From positions 1-64,000 of the forward strand of contig VGXE01000005.1 of the NCBI GenBank assembly GCA_016873455.1: a stretch of DNA of 64,000 nt. The letters run 5' to 3'. The translations under genes and the position numbers were made by a program. Below the pieces are notes generated by a model. That model searched no databases. It saw only the letters and a program-made list of their open reading frames with translations, and had not been told where the DNA came from. The stretch is from Nitrospira sp. (GTDB lineage Bacteria; Nitrospirota; Nitrospiria; Nitrospirales; Nitrospiraceae). Positions 1 through 8,480 of this stretch are shown piece by piece (positions within the stretch are counted from its first letter, which is position 1; each line of letters begins with the position of its first letter).

Positions 1-2
1 CC

Positions 3-128
3 GCGCACCAGGGATTGGCACGCTATCTGACGTTCTACAACGAGACCCGGCCGCATCAGGCCCTTGACGGCCAGACGCCGGACCAGGTGTACTATGACCA
101 TCTGACGACACGGCAGACCGCCGCGTAA
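3..128 (+). pseudogene. IS3-family transposase OrfB, C-terminal end (cut by window edge)
   Basis: The first in-frame stop (TAA at 126-128) closes a reading frame with the hallmark end of the IS3-family DDE integrase: a YLTFYNETRPHQALDGQTP-like stretch followed by DQVYY. In this family the segment just follows the last catalytic glutamate, which would lie outside the window. The rest of the gene is to the left, so it cannot be said whether it is intact or degraded; it is marked here only as partial. The downstream gene, a rhodanese on the other strand, ends about 64 bases away, which suggests the element landed at that gene's 3' end. Confidence 0.8.
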
Positions 129-191
129 TCAGCTATCCGCCAGGCGCCACTTAAGAATGGGCCGATACTGTCCAACCAACCGGAGCCACCT
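129..191. mobile_element. Probable right end of the IS3-type element
   Basis: Between the transposase stop and the rhodanese stop lie about 60 bases ending in CCAACCGGAGCCACCTCTA. This resembles the terminal inverted repeats of several IS3-family subgroups, and the spacing to the transposase stop is normal for such elements. The left end is outside the window, so neither the matching repeat nor a target duplication can be checked. The exact right boundary (about 185-195) is an estimate. Confidence 0.45.
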
Positions 192-1070
192 CTAAGAAGG
201 CCTGGCCGTCTGGTCGAAACCCAGAATCTTTTGAAGCGCGTGAAAATCTTTCTCCACCGGACAGGCAAAGTCCCGGCTCCACTCCCACCAGGACCCAGGA
301 TAATTTTTGACCGTCCGATACCCCGCGAGTTTGAGAATAACGTACAGCCACGCTGCTCGCACACCGCCGGTACAATAACAGATCACCTCCTGATCGCCCC
401 TGATGCCTTTGTCCTCCAACATCTCCCTGATCACATCCACATCCTTGACCGTCGCATCCTTGTTCAAGAATCCATTCCAGGCCACATGGATGGCCGACGG
501 GATATGCCCGGGCCTTGGAATGCCCGGCACTTCCTTTCCCACATATTCTTCCAAACTCCGTGCATCCACGATGGCGGTGTGGTCATGGGAGGCTCGCACA
601 ATCAGCTTTAAGTCGTCCTTGGAAATCGCAAGGGTTTTCACAGGTTGCGCATTGAAATTGCCGATAACTGGTGACACCTGGCCATGCTCGAAGGGGCGGC
701 GTTCAGCCGTCCACTTGACCCATCCGCCATCCAAAATCCGCAGATGCTGGTGGCCCAAGTATTCCAACATCCAGAACATCCGCCCTTCGTCCCCCCAGTT
801 ATCGAAGGGATTGGAGTAGATCACGACCTCGCTCTCATTGCTGATGCCGAGCGTGCGCAAATGCCGTTCGATCTGGCCAACATCAGGATTCAGCAACCCC
901 TTCGGCACTGCATCGGGGTCGCTGTACTCATGCCACGTCGTATGCACGGCGCCCGGAATATGTCCGCCGAATTCATAGGCCGCCCGGCCACGCACATCGA
1001 TCACCACGAGGCCTGGCGAACCCAATCGACTGTGCAATGTGTCCGTATCAATCAAGAGTGGGTGCTTCAT
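192..1070 (-). CDS. Thiosulfate/3-mercaptopyruvate sulfurtransferase (two rhodanese domains)
   Basis: A 292-residue protein with two tandem rhodanese folds. The N-terminal copy (about 5-125) has an SNPFDNWGDEGR loop where a catalytic Cys would sit, so it is structural. The C-terminal copy (about 145-270) has the active loop C-TGGVR with the nucleophile at about Cys233. Such enzymes move sulfane sulfur from thiosulfate or mercaptopyruvate to acceptors such as cyanide. No signal peptide is seen, so it is probably cytoplasmic. The stop lies at the edge of the IS3 remnant, so the last few residues (QTARPS) may come from the insertion. A histone-deacetylase-like gene lies 47 bases upstream on the same strand. 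Confidence 0.88.
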   Translation of the reverse strand: MKHPLLIDTDTLHSRLGSPGLVVIDVRGRAAYEFGGHIPGAVHTTWHEYSDPDAVPKGLLNPDVGQIERHLRTLGISNESEVVIYSNPFDNWGDEGRMFWMLEYLGHQHLRILDGGWVKWTAERRPFEHGQVSPVIGNFNAQPVKTLAISKDDLKLIVRASHDHTAIVDARSLEEYVGKEVPGIPRPGHIPSAIHVAWNGFLNKDATVKDVDVIREMLEDKGIRGDQEVICYCTGGVRAAWLYVILKLAGYRTVKNYPGSWWEWSRDFACPVEKDFHALQKILGFDQTARPS

Positions 1071-1117
1071 AGCTATTCCTTCTTACCAGCGATGGCGATC
1101 AGGTTCGTCAACCGCCA

Positions 1118-2062
1118 TCATGCATTCAAGAGAGCCTGAATGTGTGTATCAACGGACGCGGCGAGCGCAGTCAGATTATATCCACCTTCCAGCGACGACA
1201 AGATGCGGCTCTTCGCATGGCGCTGAGCAATCCCCGCGACGATCGTCGTCAGATCCGCATACCCCGCTTCCGTCAGCCCCATACTGGCCAACGGATCGTC
1301 CTTGTGTGCGTCGAATCCAGCGGAGACGATCACAAATTCTGGCTTGAATGCATCGGCCGCCGGCACGAGCGCCTTGAAAAAGATTGCGCGATACTCGTCG
1401 TCGCCCTCGCCGGCTTCCATCGGCACATTGATCGTGTATCCCTCACCGGCTCCCCGGCCTCGTTCGTCGTCCCTCCCGGTACCGGGATAGTGGGGGTACT
1501 GGTGCGTGCTGAAAAATAGGACGGAGGGATCGTCCTCAAAACTGTGTTGTGTCCCGTTGCCATGGTGCACGTCCCAATCGACAATTAATACTTTGGAAAG
1601 CCCGTACTTTTTCTGCACATAGCGCGCGGCAATGGCCACATTGTTGAACAGACAAAACCCCATGGCCCGGCTAGCCTCGGCATGGTGACCCGGCGGCCGC
1701 ACGGCACAAAATACGTGATCGACCTGCCCGGCCATGATGGCATCGACCCCGGCCAGTACGCCGCCCGCAGCCAGATACGCGGCATCGAGGGAACCAGACG
1801 ACATGGACGTATCGGGATCGAGAGAGACACGGCCGCTCGTCGGCGCATGCCGCTTCAGCGAGGCGACATAACTGGGCGTATGAACTTGCGTAATCCATTC
1901 ATCCTCAGATTTTCTCGGCTCGATCCTGGTCAGGCGAGCCATGGTCCCACTCTGCTCCAACTGTTGCATGATCGCCCGCAGCCTGTTGGGCGACTCCGGA
2001 TGCCCAACTCCCATGTCATGTGCCAAATAGGCGGGATGATAGACCAGACCGGTGGTTCCCAT
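1118..2062 (-). CDS. Histone deacetylase superfamily (acetylpolyamine/AcuC-like) amidohydrolase
   Basis: A 314-residue single-domain member of the arginase/deacetylase fold. The RPPGHHAE motif (His126-His127) carries the catalytic histidine pair. The zinc site is formed by DWDVHHGNG (Asp164 and His166) and by SAGFDAH (Asp251), so all key residues are present. Bacterial relatives deacetylate small acetylated amines or lysine side chains. The ATG start follows a weak GGATT-like ribosome site. It is divergent from the TPR gene at 2243, and the region between them holds a GTGATG-type inverted array. The substrate cannot be told from sequence. Confidence 0.88.
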   Translation of the reverse strand: MGTTGLVYHPAYLAHDMGVGHPESPNRLRAIMQQLEQSGTMARLTRIEPRKSEDEWITQVHTPSYVASLKRHAPTSGRVSLDPDTSMSSGSLDAAYLAAGGVLAGVDAIMAGQVDHVFCAVRPPGHHAEASRAMGFCLFNNVAIAARYVQKKYGLSKVLIVDWDVHHGNGTQHSFEDDPSVLFFSTHQYPHYPGTGRDDERGRGAGEGYTINVPMEAGEGDDEYRAIFFKALVPAADAFKPEFVIVSAGFDAHKDDPLASMGLTEAGYADLTTIVAGIAQRHAKSRILSSLEGGYNLTALAASVDTHIQALLNA

Positions 2063-2065
2063 GAA

Positions 2066-2165
2066 TGAATCCAGTGATCGGTGATGCGTGATGAGGTGAT
2101 CAGTGATGATGAAGGGAACACTTTCCTCACCTCATCACTCACCACATATCACCCATCACACGTTG
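2066..2165. repeat. Imperfect inverted array of GTGATG/CATCAC words
   Basis: The left half repeats GTGATG-like words (gtgatcggtgatgcgtgatg) and the right half repeats CATCAC-like words (cctcacctcatcactcacc), so the two can pair as an imperfect hairpin. It sits between the divergent amidohydrolase and TPR genes. Similar arrays built of related words occur at 20653-20748 and 63465-63545. Function unknown; a spreading intergenic repeat or a shared structured leader are both possible. Confidence 0.5.
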
Positions 2166-2242
2166 GCAGATTAGCACGCAGAAAACGCCATAGACAATGT
2201 GGGCCGGCGCTGCTATCGTTTGCAGCCACAGGGGGAGCTCCA

Positions 2243-2560
2243 ATGCCGAATCCACGAATCGAACCGCTCAAAAAGATCCTTGCCATGGACCCGAACGACG
2301 ACGTCGCCTGGTTTGGCCTCGGCAAAGCGTACCTGGACGACGGCAATTTCGAGGAGGCCGCTACCGCGTTGCGGCAATGTGTCACGGTCAAGCCCACCTA
2401 CTCCGCCGCCTACTTTGCATTGGCGCAAGCGCTCCAGAAGCTCAACCGCCTTGACGAATGCCGTACCGTCTGCGCCACTGGCATCGACATCTCGACCAAG
2501 AACGGCGACGCCATGGTCACCAAGAATTTAGAAGCCCTGAAGAGTTCCCTCCCACAGTGA
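2243..2560 (+). CDS. Small TPR-repeat protein
   Basis: A 105-residue protein made of about two and a half tetratricopeptide repeats (for example DDVAWFGLGKAYLDDGNFEEA and SAAYFALAQALQKLNRLDEC). TPR helices mediate protein-protein contacts, and nothing here points to a partner. The ATG at 2243 was chosen because GGGGGAG lies 7 bases upstream and because the repeats begin just after it; the open frame continues upstream but without TPR character. The protein has no signal peptide or membrane helix. The next gene, a deaminase, follows on the same strand within 100 bases. Confidence 0.75.
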   Translation: MPNPRIEPLKKILAMDPNDDVAWFGLGKAYLDDGNFEEAATALRQCVTVKPTYSAAYFALAQALQKLNRLDECRTVCATGIDISTKNGDAMVTKNLEALKSSLPQ

Positions 2561-2658
2561 CATCCCGCCGATCACCACCCTCACCGTTCGCGCTTCCCAC
2601 GTGGGCAATCCGTCTTGCGCGGATCCACACCCAGCCGCTCAACACAGACCAGGAGCGT

Positions 2659-3150
2659 ATGCGCTTTGTCGTCGACTTAACGGCAACGAATGTCGAGAAA
2701 AGAACCGGCGGCCCGTTCGGTGCCGCGGTGTTCGAACGCCGCACAGGCCGACTTGTCGCGATTGGCGTCAACCTCGTTGAATCGGCCCGCTGTTCTCATG
2801 CCCACGCTGAAATGGTCGCCCTCGCGAACGCCCAACACACGCTCGGAAATTTTGACCTTGGTGCTGAGGGTTTGCCTCAGCATGAGCTCGTGAGCAGCTG
2901 CGAGCCCTGCGCGATGTGTTATGGGGCGATCCCCTGGTCCGGCGTCAGGCGCCTGGTGTGCGGCGCCCGCGCCAGTGACGCGGAAGCGATTGGGTTTGAT
3001 GAAGGGGCTAAACCGAAGCACTGGGTGGGGGAACTGAACAAACGAGGTATCTCCGTTGTCCGCGATCTCTGCCGACAAGAAGCCGCCGCCGTCCTTCAGC
3101 ACTATACGGCTATCGGCGGCGCCATCTATGGCACCAGCCGGATCCGATAA
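2659..3150 (+). CDS. CMP/dCMP-type nucleoside deaminase family (guanine deaminase-like)
   Basis: A 163-residue zinc-dependent deaminase. HAE (His49-Glu51) supplies one zinc ligand and the proton-shuttling glutamate, and the following SCEPCAMC gives the two zinc cysteines in PCxxC form. The later ASDAEAIGFDEG segment resembles GuaD-type guanine deaminases more than tRNA adenosine deaminases. The chosen ATG has AGGAG only 3 bases upstream, which is close, and family members usually have about ten more residues. Translation could therefore begin earlier at a non-ATG codon in the same open frame, which extends to 2458. Purine salvage is the likely role. Confidence 0.8.
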   Translation: MRFVVDLTATNVEKRTGGPFGAAVFERRTGRLVAIGVNLVESARCSHAHAEMVALANAQHTLGNFDLGAEGLPQHELVSSCEPCAMCYGAIPWSGVRRLVCGARASDAEAIGFDEGAKPKHWVGELNKRGISVVRDLCRQEAAAVLQHYTAIGGAIYGTSRIR

Positions 3151-3236
3151 GACGCTCCTGACCTCCCGATACAGTAACAGATCTTCCGGACAGATTGCGG
3201 GCCAACGGGCTTTCTTGGGCGAAACCATCCCAAGAT

Positions 3237-3566
3237 TCACGCGACGGCAGAACCACCTTCGTCGTTCGAAGGTGGACCAAAACCATCCGGTTGCCGCTTG
3301 GCAACTTCCTCGTACATATCGTCAAGCCAGCGGCCGGCACACCCAAGCACTTCCCGCACCAGCGGCTCCGGCTGACCGGTCCGCTTGATGGTCCATTGCG
3401 ACACATACTCCATGAGGGCATCCCGTTCAAATGGCCGGCTGGACTGCGTGGCCAACATCGCCAGTTCGCCCAAGCCGGTCTTCAGAATCTCAGCGACCGT
3501 GTCCCGGCCATAGGATGTGCTGGCGGTCACGTATTGAATGGCACGATTGATTTCTTGGTCGGTCAT
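3237..3566 (-). CDS. Hypothetical protein, 109 aa
   Basis: An acidic, soluble-looking protein beginning MTDQEINRAIQYVTASTSYGR. It has a central helical segment and a C-terminal low-complexity tail rich in Gly, Pro and Asp. I recognise no family, motif, signal peptide or membrane helix. It is transcribed toward the deaminase and divergent from pepF, with about 150 bases between the two starts. The reading frame is longer than competing frames and has normal composition, so it is probably real. Confidence 0.55.
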   Translation of the reverse strand: MTDQEINRAIQYVTASTSYGRDTVAEILKTGLGELAMLATQSSRPFERDALMEYVSQWTIKRTGQPEPLVREVLGCAGRWLDDMYEEVAKRQPDGFGPPSNDEGGSAVA

Positions 3567-3715
3567 GGCGGTGATGTTGAAAACCTGTCACATTCCTGGG
3601 ATCTCCGTCAATGCAGTCGACTCGGTCGGTCTACGCACCACATTTTTCTCTTCTCCACAACATGGCCGATGGTATGATCGGCTCATCATCCGATTCACCC
3701 CTCAAGGAGTATCCA

Positions 3716-5518
3716 ATGGCCGGAAAGAGCCGCACACAACGTACCACGACACGCAGCCGTTCAACGTTTTCCGATCGGTGGGACCTCACCCAGCTGGTCA
3801 AAGACCCGGCCGTCGACATCGACTCCTTGTTAGCCGATCTCGAATCGAAGGTTGCCAAGATCGAAGCGGCGCGGCCGACGCTGGCCCCATCCATGCCGAG
3901 CCAGGACCTCCTTGCACTGCTGCATCTTAGCGAAGCAGTGGCCCAAGATTCCTCGCGTCTCGGCGCCTATGCGTATCTGCGATTCTCCGAAAGCACGAAG
4001 GATGCGGAGGCGAGGTCGCTAAAAACCCGGGTGGAGGAACGGCTGACAGGCCTGAGTAATCGTCTGCTCTTTTTTGAGCTCTGGTGGCAGAGTGTCGACG
4101 AAACCAATGCCGCGCGCCTGATGGCCGACGCGGGTGATCTGCGCTACCACTTGGAAACGATCCGGCGCTTCAAGCCCCACACCCTATCAGAACCGGAAGA
4201 AAAGATCGTCAACCTTAAAAACGTCACAGGCCGAAGCGCGGTCCACACGCTGTACGATATTGTGACAAACGGATTCACCTTCTCAATGACGGTCGGCGGC
4301 AAGAACAAGACCGTCAACCGTGAAGAACTGATGACCTATGTGCGGAATCCGAAAGCCTCTGTGCGCCAGGCGGCCTATCAAGAACTCTATCGCGTCTTCG
4401 CCACCCAGCGCGACTTGTTGGGGGAGATCTACAAGACGCTCGTGAACGATGCGAAATCGGAAAACCTCGGGCTCCGCCGCTTCTCAGCCCCCATCGCCAG
4501 CCGCAATCTCGGCAACGACGTGCCGGATCAAGCGGTCGACGTGTTGCTGGCCTCCTGTGCCAAGAATGCCGGCACCTTCCAACAGTATTTCTCGCTGAAA
4601 GCCAAGATTTGCAAGATCAAGCCGATGAACCGCTATCATCTCTACGCGCCGCATCGTACGGAGTCGAAAACGTACAGGTATGCCGACGCGGTCACAATGG
4701 TACTCGACGCCTACCGCGGTTTCAGTCCTCGCCTAGCTGATTTGGCCGAACAAGTGTTCCACGATCGACACATCGATGCCCCGACAAGGCCCGGCAAACT
4801 GGGTGGTGCCTATTGCTACAGCATCGTCCCCGGCATGACGCCCTATGTCATGCTCAATTACACCGGAGAAGCCCGCGATATTGCCACCATGGCACACGAA
4901 CTCGGTCACGCCGTCCATGGGATGCTGGCGAAGGATCATTCTGTATTTACCTTCCACTCGACCCTCCCACTGGCCGAAACGGCATCGGTCTTCGGCGAGC
5001 GCATTCTCTCTGACGCCCTGATGTCTCAGGAACGGAACAAGGCCGTGCAACAGGGGTTACTGCTGAGCCAATTAGACGACATCTATGCCACGGTATTGCG
5101 GCAGGCCTATTTCGTCCGATTCGAAAAGCTCGCCCATCAGATGATCGCAGACGGCGCAACGGCCGATCAATTGGCCAAAGCCTATGGGCAGGAACTCCGG
5201 CAACAATTCGGTAAAGCCGTGAAGGTGCCGGACGAATTTCAATGGGAGTGGCTGACTATCCCCCATATCTTTGCCAGCCCCTTCTATTGTTACGCCTACA
5301 GCTTCGGCAATCTGCTCGTGCTGGCGCTCTACCGCATGTACAAGGAACAAGGGGCTTCGTTCGTGCCGAAATATCTGAACCTCCTGGCGACCGGCGGGTC
5401 GCAATCACCCCAACAAATCCTCAGCACCGTCGGCGTCGATATGACCTCGGAATCTTTCTGGCAATCCGGCTTCGATACAATCCGAGAGATGGTGGAACAG
5501 TTGGAAGAGACGATGTGA
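3716..5518 (+). CDS. pepF: M3B-family oligoendopeptidase F
   Basis: A 600-residue metallopeptidase that cleaves short peptides in the cytoplasm. The zinc motif HELGH is at about 394-398 in MAHELGHAVHG, and the third ligand glutamate lies downstream in the ETASVFGE segment. The N-terminal half has the long helical region of thimet/PepF peptidases. The ATG at 3716 has AAGGAG 6 bases upstream. The open frame reaches back to 3611, but that extension is not PepF-like. Length fits the family (about 560-610). An epimerase-like gene follows after about 85 bases on the same strand. Confidence 0.93.
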   Translation: MAGKSRTQRTTTRSRSTFSDRWDLTQLVKDPAVDIDSLLADLESKVAKIEAARPTLAPSMPSQDLLALLHLSEAVAQDSSRLGAYAYLRFSESTKDAEARSLKTRVEERLTGLSNRLLFFELWWQSVDETNAARLMADAGDLRYHLETIRRFKPHTLSEPEEKIVNLKNVTGRSAVHTLYDIVTNGFTFSMTVGGKNKTVNREELMTYVRNPKASVRQAAYQELYRVFATQRDLLGEIYKTLVNDAKSENLGLRRFSAPIASRNLGNDVPDQAVDVLLASCAKNAGTFQQYFSLKAKICKIKPMNRYHLYAPHRTESKTYRYADAVTMVLDAYRGFSPRLADLAEQVFHDRHIDAPTRPGKLGGAYCYSIVPGMTPYVMLNYTGEARDIATMAHELGHAVHGMLAKDHSVFTFHSTLPLAETASVFGERILSDALMSQERNKAVQQGLLLSQLDDIYATVLRQAYFVRFEKLAHQMIADGATADQLAKAYGQELRQQFGKAVKVPDEFQWEWLTIPHIFASPFYCYAYSFGNLLVLALYRMYKEQGASFVPKYLNLLATGGSQSPQQILSTVGVDMTSESFWQSGFDTIREMVEQLEETM

Positions 5519-5604
5519 GGCACTGATTGACAGATGGAAGACGGATTCATCCATCGCGGGCGTCAGACAGATGATGGATCGATTCTTCTCAGATATGGGT
5601 CTAC

Positions 5605-6519
5605 ATGAGAATTGTTATTGCCGGCGGGACAGGCTTTATCGGCCGAGCCTTATGTGCCTTGCTTGGTCAAGCAGGACACCACGTCGTACTGCTCACAAGG
5701 AGAATAGAGGAATCTCAACGGTCCGTTGGCACACACGGTACACCCGTCGAGTGGAACGGTCGTGAAGCAGGGGCTTGGGAGCGCGCGCTCGATGGCGCCG
5801 ATGCGGTCATCAATCTCGCCGGTGCGTCGATCGCCGATGGCCGTTGGACCGACGCCCGCAAACGGCTTCTGACCGAGAGCCGAGTTGACACCACCCGCCT
5901 GCTGGTTGATGCCATCGCTCGCTGTTCATCGAAACCTCACACACTGATCAACGCCTCCGGTATCGGCTATTACGGCCCCGATGACGATCGTGAGCTGACC
6001 GAAGAAGCCCCGCGTGGCCAAGGTTTTCTGGCCGATCTCTGTCTGGCATGGGAACTAGAAGCGCTCAGACTCGAAAGGCTCAATGTGCGCGTGGTGCTGT
6101 TGCGGACTGGGATGGTGCTTGAACAAGACGGGGGCGCGCTGCCGAAGATGCTGCTGCCGTTTCGACTTTTCCTCGGTGGGCCAATTCTACCGGGTACTCA
6201 GTGGGTCTCATGGATCCATCGGCACGATCACATCAGCCTGATCCAGTGGCTGCTGGCCACACCGAGCATTTCCGGCCCCGTCAATGCCGTGGCTCCGGAA
6301 CCCGTGACGATGACGCAATTCTGCAAGGCACTCGGGCTTGCGCTTCACCGCCCATCATGGCTTCCTGTGCCACGCTTCGCACTCAACATCCTATTGGGCG
6401 AATTGTCCACGTTGATGACAACAGGCCAACGGGTTGTTCCGGAAAAGGCTCTCTCCGCGGGTTTTTCTTTCCAGTACCCGAATCTTGAATCGGCATTGCG
6501 AGGTATTGTGGCGAGATGA
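5605..6519 (+). CDS. TIGR01777-type NAD(P)-dependent epimerase (SDR39U1-like)
   Basis: A 304-residue extended short-chain dehydrogenase. The Rossmann signature GGTGFIG is at residues 7-13, and INASGIGYYGPD carries the family's GYYG motif. A C-terminal DUF1731-like segment contains VVPEKALSAGFSFQYP, where TIGR01777 proteins usually read V(L/V)P..L...GF.F.yP. Members resemble E. coli YfcH and plant/animal SDR39U1. Their substrate is unknown, though some are linked to cell division or heme-related steps. No signal peptide is seen. It ends 26 bases before the convergent pseudouridine synthase gene. Confidence 0.88.
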   Translation: MRIVIAGGTGFIGRALCALLGQAGHHVVLLTRRIEESQRSVGTHGTPVEWNGREAGAWERALDGADAVINLAGASIADGRWTDARKRLLTESRVDTTRLLVDAIARCSSKPHTLINASGIGYYGPDDDRELTEEAPRGQGFLADLCLAWELEALRLERLNVRVVLLRTGMVLEQDGGALPKMLLPFRLFLGGPILPGTQWVSWIHRHDHISLIQWLLATPSISGPVNAVAPEPVTMTQFCKALGLALHRPSWLPVPRFALNILLGELSTLMTTGQRVVPEKALSAGFSFQYPNLESALRGIVAR

Positions 6520-6545
6520 CTCATCTCCCTCTCATTCGTATCGAA

Positions 6546-7139
6546 TCAGGACATCACCCGCTCATCGCTGGTTTGACTGATGGTCGCAATTTCATTCTTT
6601 CCAAGATCCCGCCATTCACCCGGTTTGAGATCGCCCAGCCGAATCGGCCCGATGGCGATCCGTACCAGGCGCAATGTGGGATGGCCCACCGCGGCTGTCA
6701 TGCGCCGGACCTGACGATTCATCCCTTCGTGGATCGTGAGTTCCAACCAAGCCGTCGGCACGTTCTTACGAAACCGGATGGGCACAGGCCGCTCAGGCAA
6801 TGTCGGCTCATCGGCCAACAACCGTACCTCTGCCGGCCTCGTTTTCTTTCCCCCAAGCAGCACGCCTCTGCATAGCCGTGCGATGGCCTGTTCATCAGGG
6901 AGGCGCTCGACTTGAGCCACATAGACTTTCGGTAATTTGTGTGTCGGATCGGTGATCCGATGGACTAGGGCGCCGTCCGAGGTCAGAATCATCAGCCCCT
7001 CGCTGTCCTGATCGAGGCGCCCCGCCGCATAGACACCGGGTATGGCAATGTAGCCCGCAAGAGTCGCCCTCCCTCCAGAATCAGTAAAACACGGCAACAC
7101 GCCGTAGGGTTTATTGAACGCAATGGTGCGTGGGGACAT
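6546..7139 (-). CDS. RsuA/RluE-type pseudouridine synthase
   Basis: A 197-residue RNA pseudouridine synthase without an S4 domain, as in RluE. The catalytic motif GRLDQDSEG is at about 40-48, with Asp43 as the nucleophile. Later NRQVRRMTAAVGHPTLRL is the conserved RsuA-family C-terminal signature. RluE modifies one uridine in 23S rRNA, and the same site is only inferred here. The frame is complete and convergent with the epimerase gene. The region upstream of its start leads into the divergent iron-regulated bfd promoter. Confidence 0.87.
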   Translation of the reverse strand: MSPRTIAFNKPYGVLPCFTDSGGRATLAGYIAIPGVYAAGRLDQDSEGLMILTSDGALVHRITDPTHKLPKVYVAQVERLPDEQAIARLCRGVLLGGKKTRPAEVRLLADEPTLPERPVPIRFRKNVPTAWLELTIHEGMNRQVRRMTAAVGHPTLRLVRIAIGPIRLGDLKPGEWRDLGKNEIATISQTSDERVMS

Positions 7140-7270
7140 GATTATGATGGCGTCCCGTTGCTCGGTCGCCTCTTACAAGGCAGAAGACTCATCCAACTGC
7201 TTGAATTGCTTGTGAGTATTGTCCAGAGACCATTCACGATCAGGTTTCTTGTTCCGCTGCCCTCGGTGGG

Positions 7271-7318
7271 TTGACAAAACCCCTAGCAGAGACTATACTG
7301 AGAATGCTTCTCATAATC
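7271..7318 (+). promoter_or_regulatory. Sigma-70 promoter with overlapping Fur-like operator for bfd
   Basis: A consensus -35 TTGACA (7271-7276) is separated by exactly 17 bases from -10 TATACT (7294-7299). Starting in the last base of the -10 is a perfect inverted repeat, TGAGAA-TGC-TTCTCA (7299-7313), which continues into ATAATC. This closely resembles the Fur box core. A repressor bound there would cover the start of transcription. The downstream gene is a bacterioferritin-associated ferredoxin, a classic iron-starvation gene, so iron repression is a coherent reading. Confidence 0.8.
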
Positions 7319-7336
7319 GTCAGCAAGGAGCTGCCC

Positions 7337-7534
7337 ATGTACATGTGTCTCTGCAACGGAATTACCGAATCGGATGTCCGCGAGGCAGGACGCGCTGGGT
7401 TGGTCATGCCCAGCCAGCTCAAGGCCAAATTCGATCTCAAGTGCAACGGTTGTTGCGGGCGTTGCGCCAAGAACATTCACGAGTTTGTCGAGGTCGCCGT
7501 TCAAGGAGCCGCAGTCTCCTGCTCTACTGCCTAG
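7337..7534 (+). CDS. bfd: Bacterioferritin-associated ferredoxin-like [2Fe-2S] protein
   Basis: A 65-residue BFD-type protein. The cluster ligands fit the C-x-C ... C-x2-C pattern: Cys4 and Cys6 at the start, and Cys40-GR-Cys43 later, with further Cys36 and Cys39. In other bacteria Bfd binds bacterioferritin and reduces the stored ferric core so that iron is released. The ATG at 7337 has AAGGAG 6 bases upstream; the open frame starting at 7271 runs through the promoter and is not used. Expression is probably controlled by the Fur-like site just upstream. No bacterioferritin gene is adjacent. Confidence 0.88.
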   Translation: MYMCLCNGITESDVREAGRAGLVMPSQLKAKFDLKCNGCCGRCAKNIHEFVEVAVQGAAVSCSTA

Positions 7535-7648
7535 CCCTGAACCTTTCCGCCCCATCGCCGTCCCCCGTAACACATCATTGTCTAGCGGTTCCAATCGGAG
7601 AAGCCTAGCTTACCTCTCTCCTGAGAATCGTATCCGCATAGAACAATT

Positions 7649-8269
7649 TTAGTGGGAAGATGACCGGCTGATAAGCTTCGTCACATCCGCAACACGCTGG
7701 CCCAAAGCCTTGGCGTCGGCAAGTTCCTTCTTGTCGATCCCCGGACTGTCCCCTTCCGTCGTGGCGGACGCTCCAAAGGCCCCGCCACCGCTGACAACAA
7801 TCATCTGATTGCCCAGCATCGCGGCAAGAATTGTCAGCATCGTGACCTCTTTGCCGCTGGAGATCTGCCCTCCCGTCGCAAAAGCCGCGCCGACTTTGTT
7901 CTTCATCTTGAACTCGGGAAAGACCCCAAACTTGAATTGCCAGTTATCCAAGAACGTCTTCACCTCACCCGACATGTTGGACCAATAGACGGGTGAGCCA
8001 ACGATGACGGCATCGGAAGAGAACAGATCCTCCGCCGTCACCTGTCCCACACGTTTGAGGACGACCACCGTGCCTGGCACTGATTTGGCTCCTTCAACCA
8101 CCGCTTCCGCCATCCGCTCCGTATTGCCGGTGAGCGAGTGATAGGCCACGAGCACCTTCACCGGAAGAGGAATTTCCTCTGCCCAGGACTTGTGGCTGAC
8201 GCTGTTGATTACGGTGAGGCTGACAACGGCTGTGGCGAGGAATTTCCCTATATTCATGACGGATGCCAT
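7649..8269 (-). CDS. Exported flavodoxin/WrbA-like protein
   Basis: A 206-residue flavodoxin-fold protein. The phosphate-binding loop YHSLTGNTERMAE and the WrbA-type segments SPVYWSNMSGEVKTFLDNW and TGGQISSGKE are clear, so FMN binding is likely. It carries an N-terminal hydrophobic stretch ending in SWAEE that looks like a Sec signal peptide, which is unusual for a flavodoxin. The ATG at 8269 was chosen because the longer frame (to 8332) overlaps the upstream zinc-ribbon gene; ATG at 8257 is also possible. Neither has a strong ribosome site. A periplasmic quinone-reductase role is only a guess. Confidence 0.78.
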   Translation of the reverse strand: MASVMNIGKFLATAVVSLTVINSVSHKSWAEEIPLPVKVLVAYHSLTGNTERMAEAVVEGAKSVPGTVVVLKRVGQVTAEDLFSSDAVIVGSPVYWSNMSGEVKTFLDNWQFKFGVFPEFKMKNKVGAAFATGGQISSGKEVTMLTILAAMLGNQMIVVSGGGAFGASATTEGDSPGIDKKELADAKALGQRVADVTKLISRSSSH

Positions 8270-8294
8270 GAATCTCAAGAAAGGCTGAACAGGA

Positions 8295-8480
8295 CTACCG
8301 ACGAAACGTCTCTTCTTCCATATGCTCTTCAACTGATACTTCCGTCAGGGTCCCCCGATAGGTACAACGGTGGCAGCGGATGCGCCACTCTTCGATCCAT
8401 TTCTCCTGCACATACGATTGGCGGCAGGTGGGACAGACAAAGACCCCTTTTTTGTACAGCACCCGGCGTTTTTCCTGCAT
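8295..8480 (-). CDS. Small double-CxxC zinc-ribbon protein, 61 aa
   Basis: A 61-residue protein with two CxxC knuckles, CPTC (Cys16, Cys19) and CHRC (Cys36, Cys39), spaced as in a single zinc ribbon. It ends in an acidic, glutamate-rich tail. The ATG at 8480 was chosen because GGTGAGGA lies a few bases upstream; the frame extends further to 8543 without support. It could be a small nucleic-acid-binding or regulatory protein, but no family was recognised. It lies 25 bases upstream of the flavodoxin-like gene on the same strand, so the two are probably cotranscribed. Confidence 0.68.
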   Translation of the reverse strand: MQEKRRVLYKKGVFVCPTCRQSYVQEKWIEEWRIRCHRCTYRGTLTEVSVEEHMEEETFRR

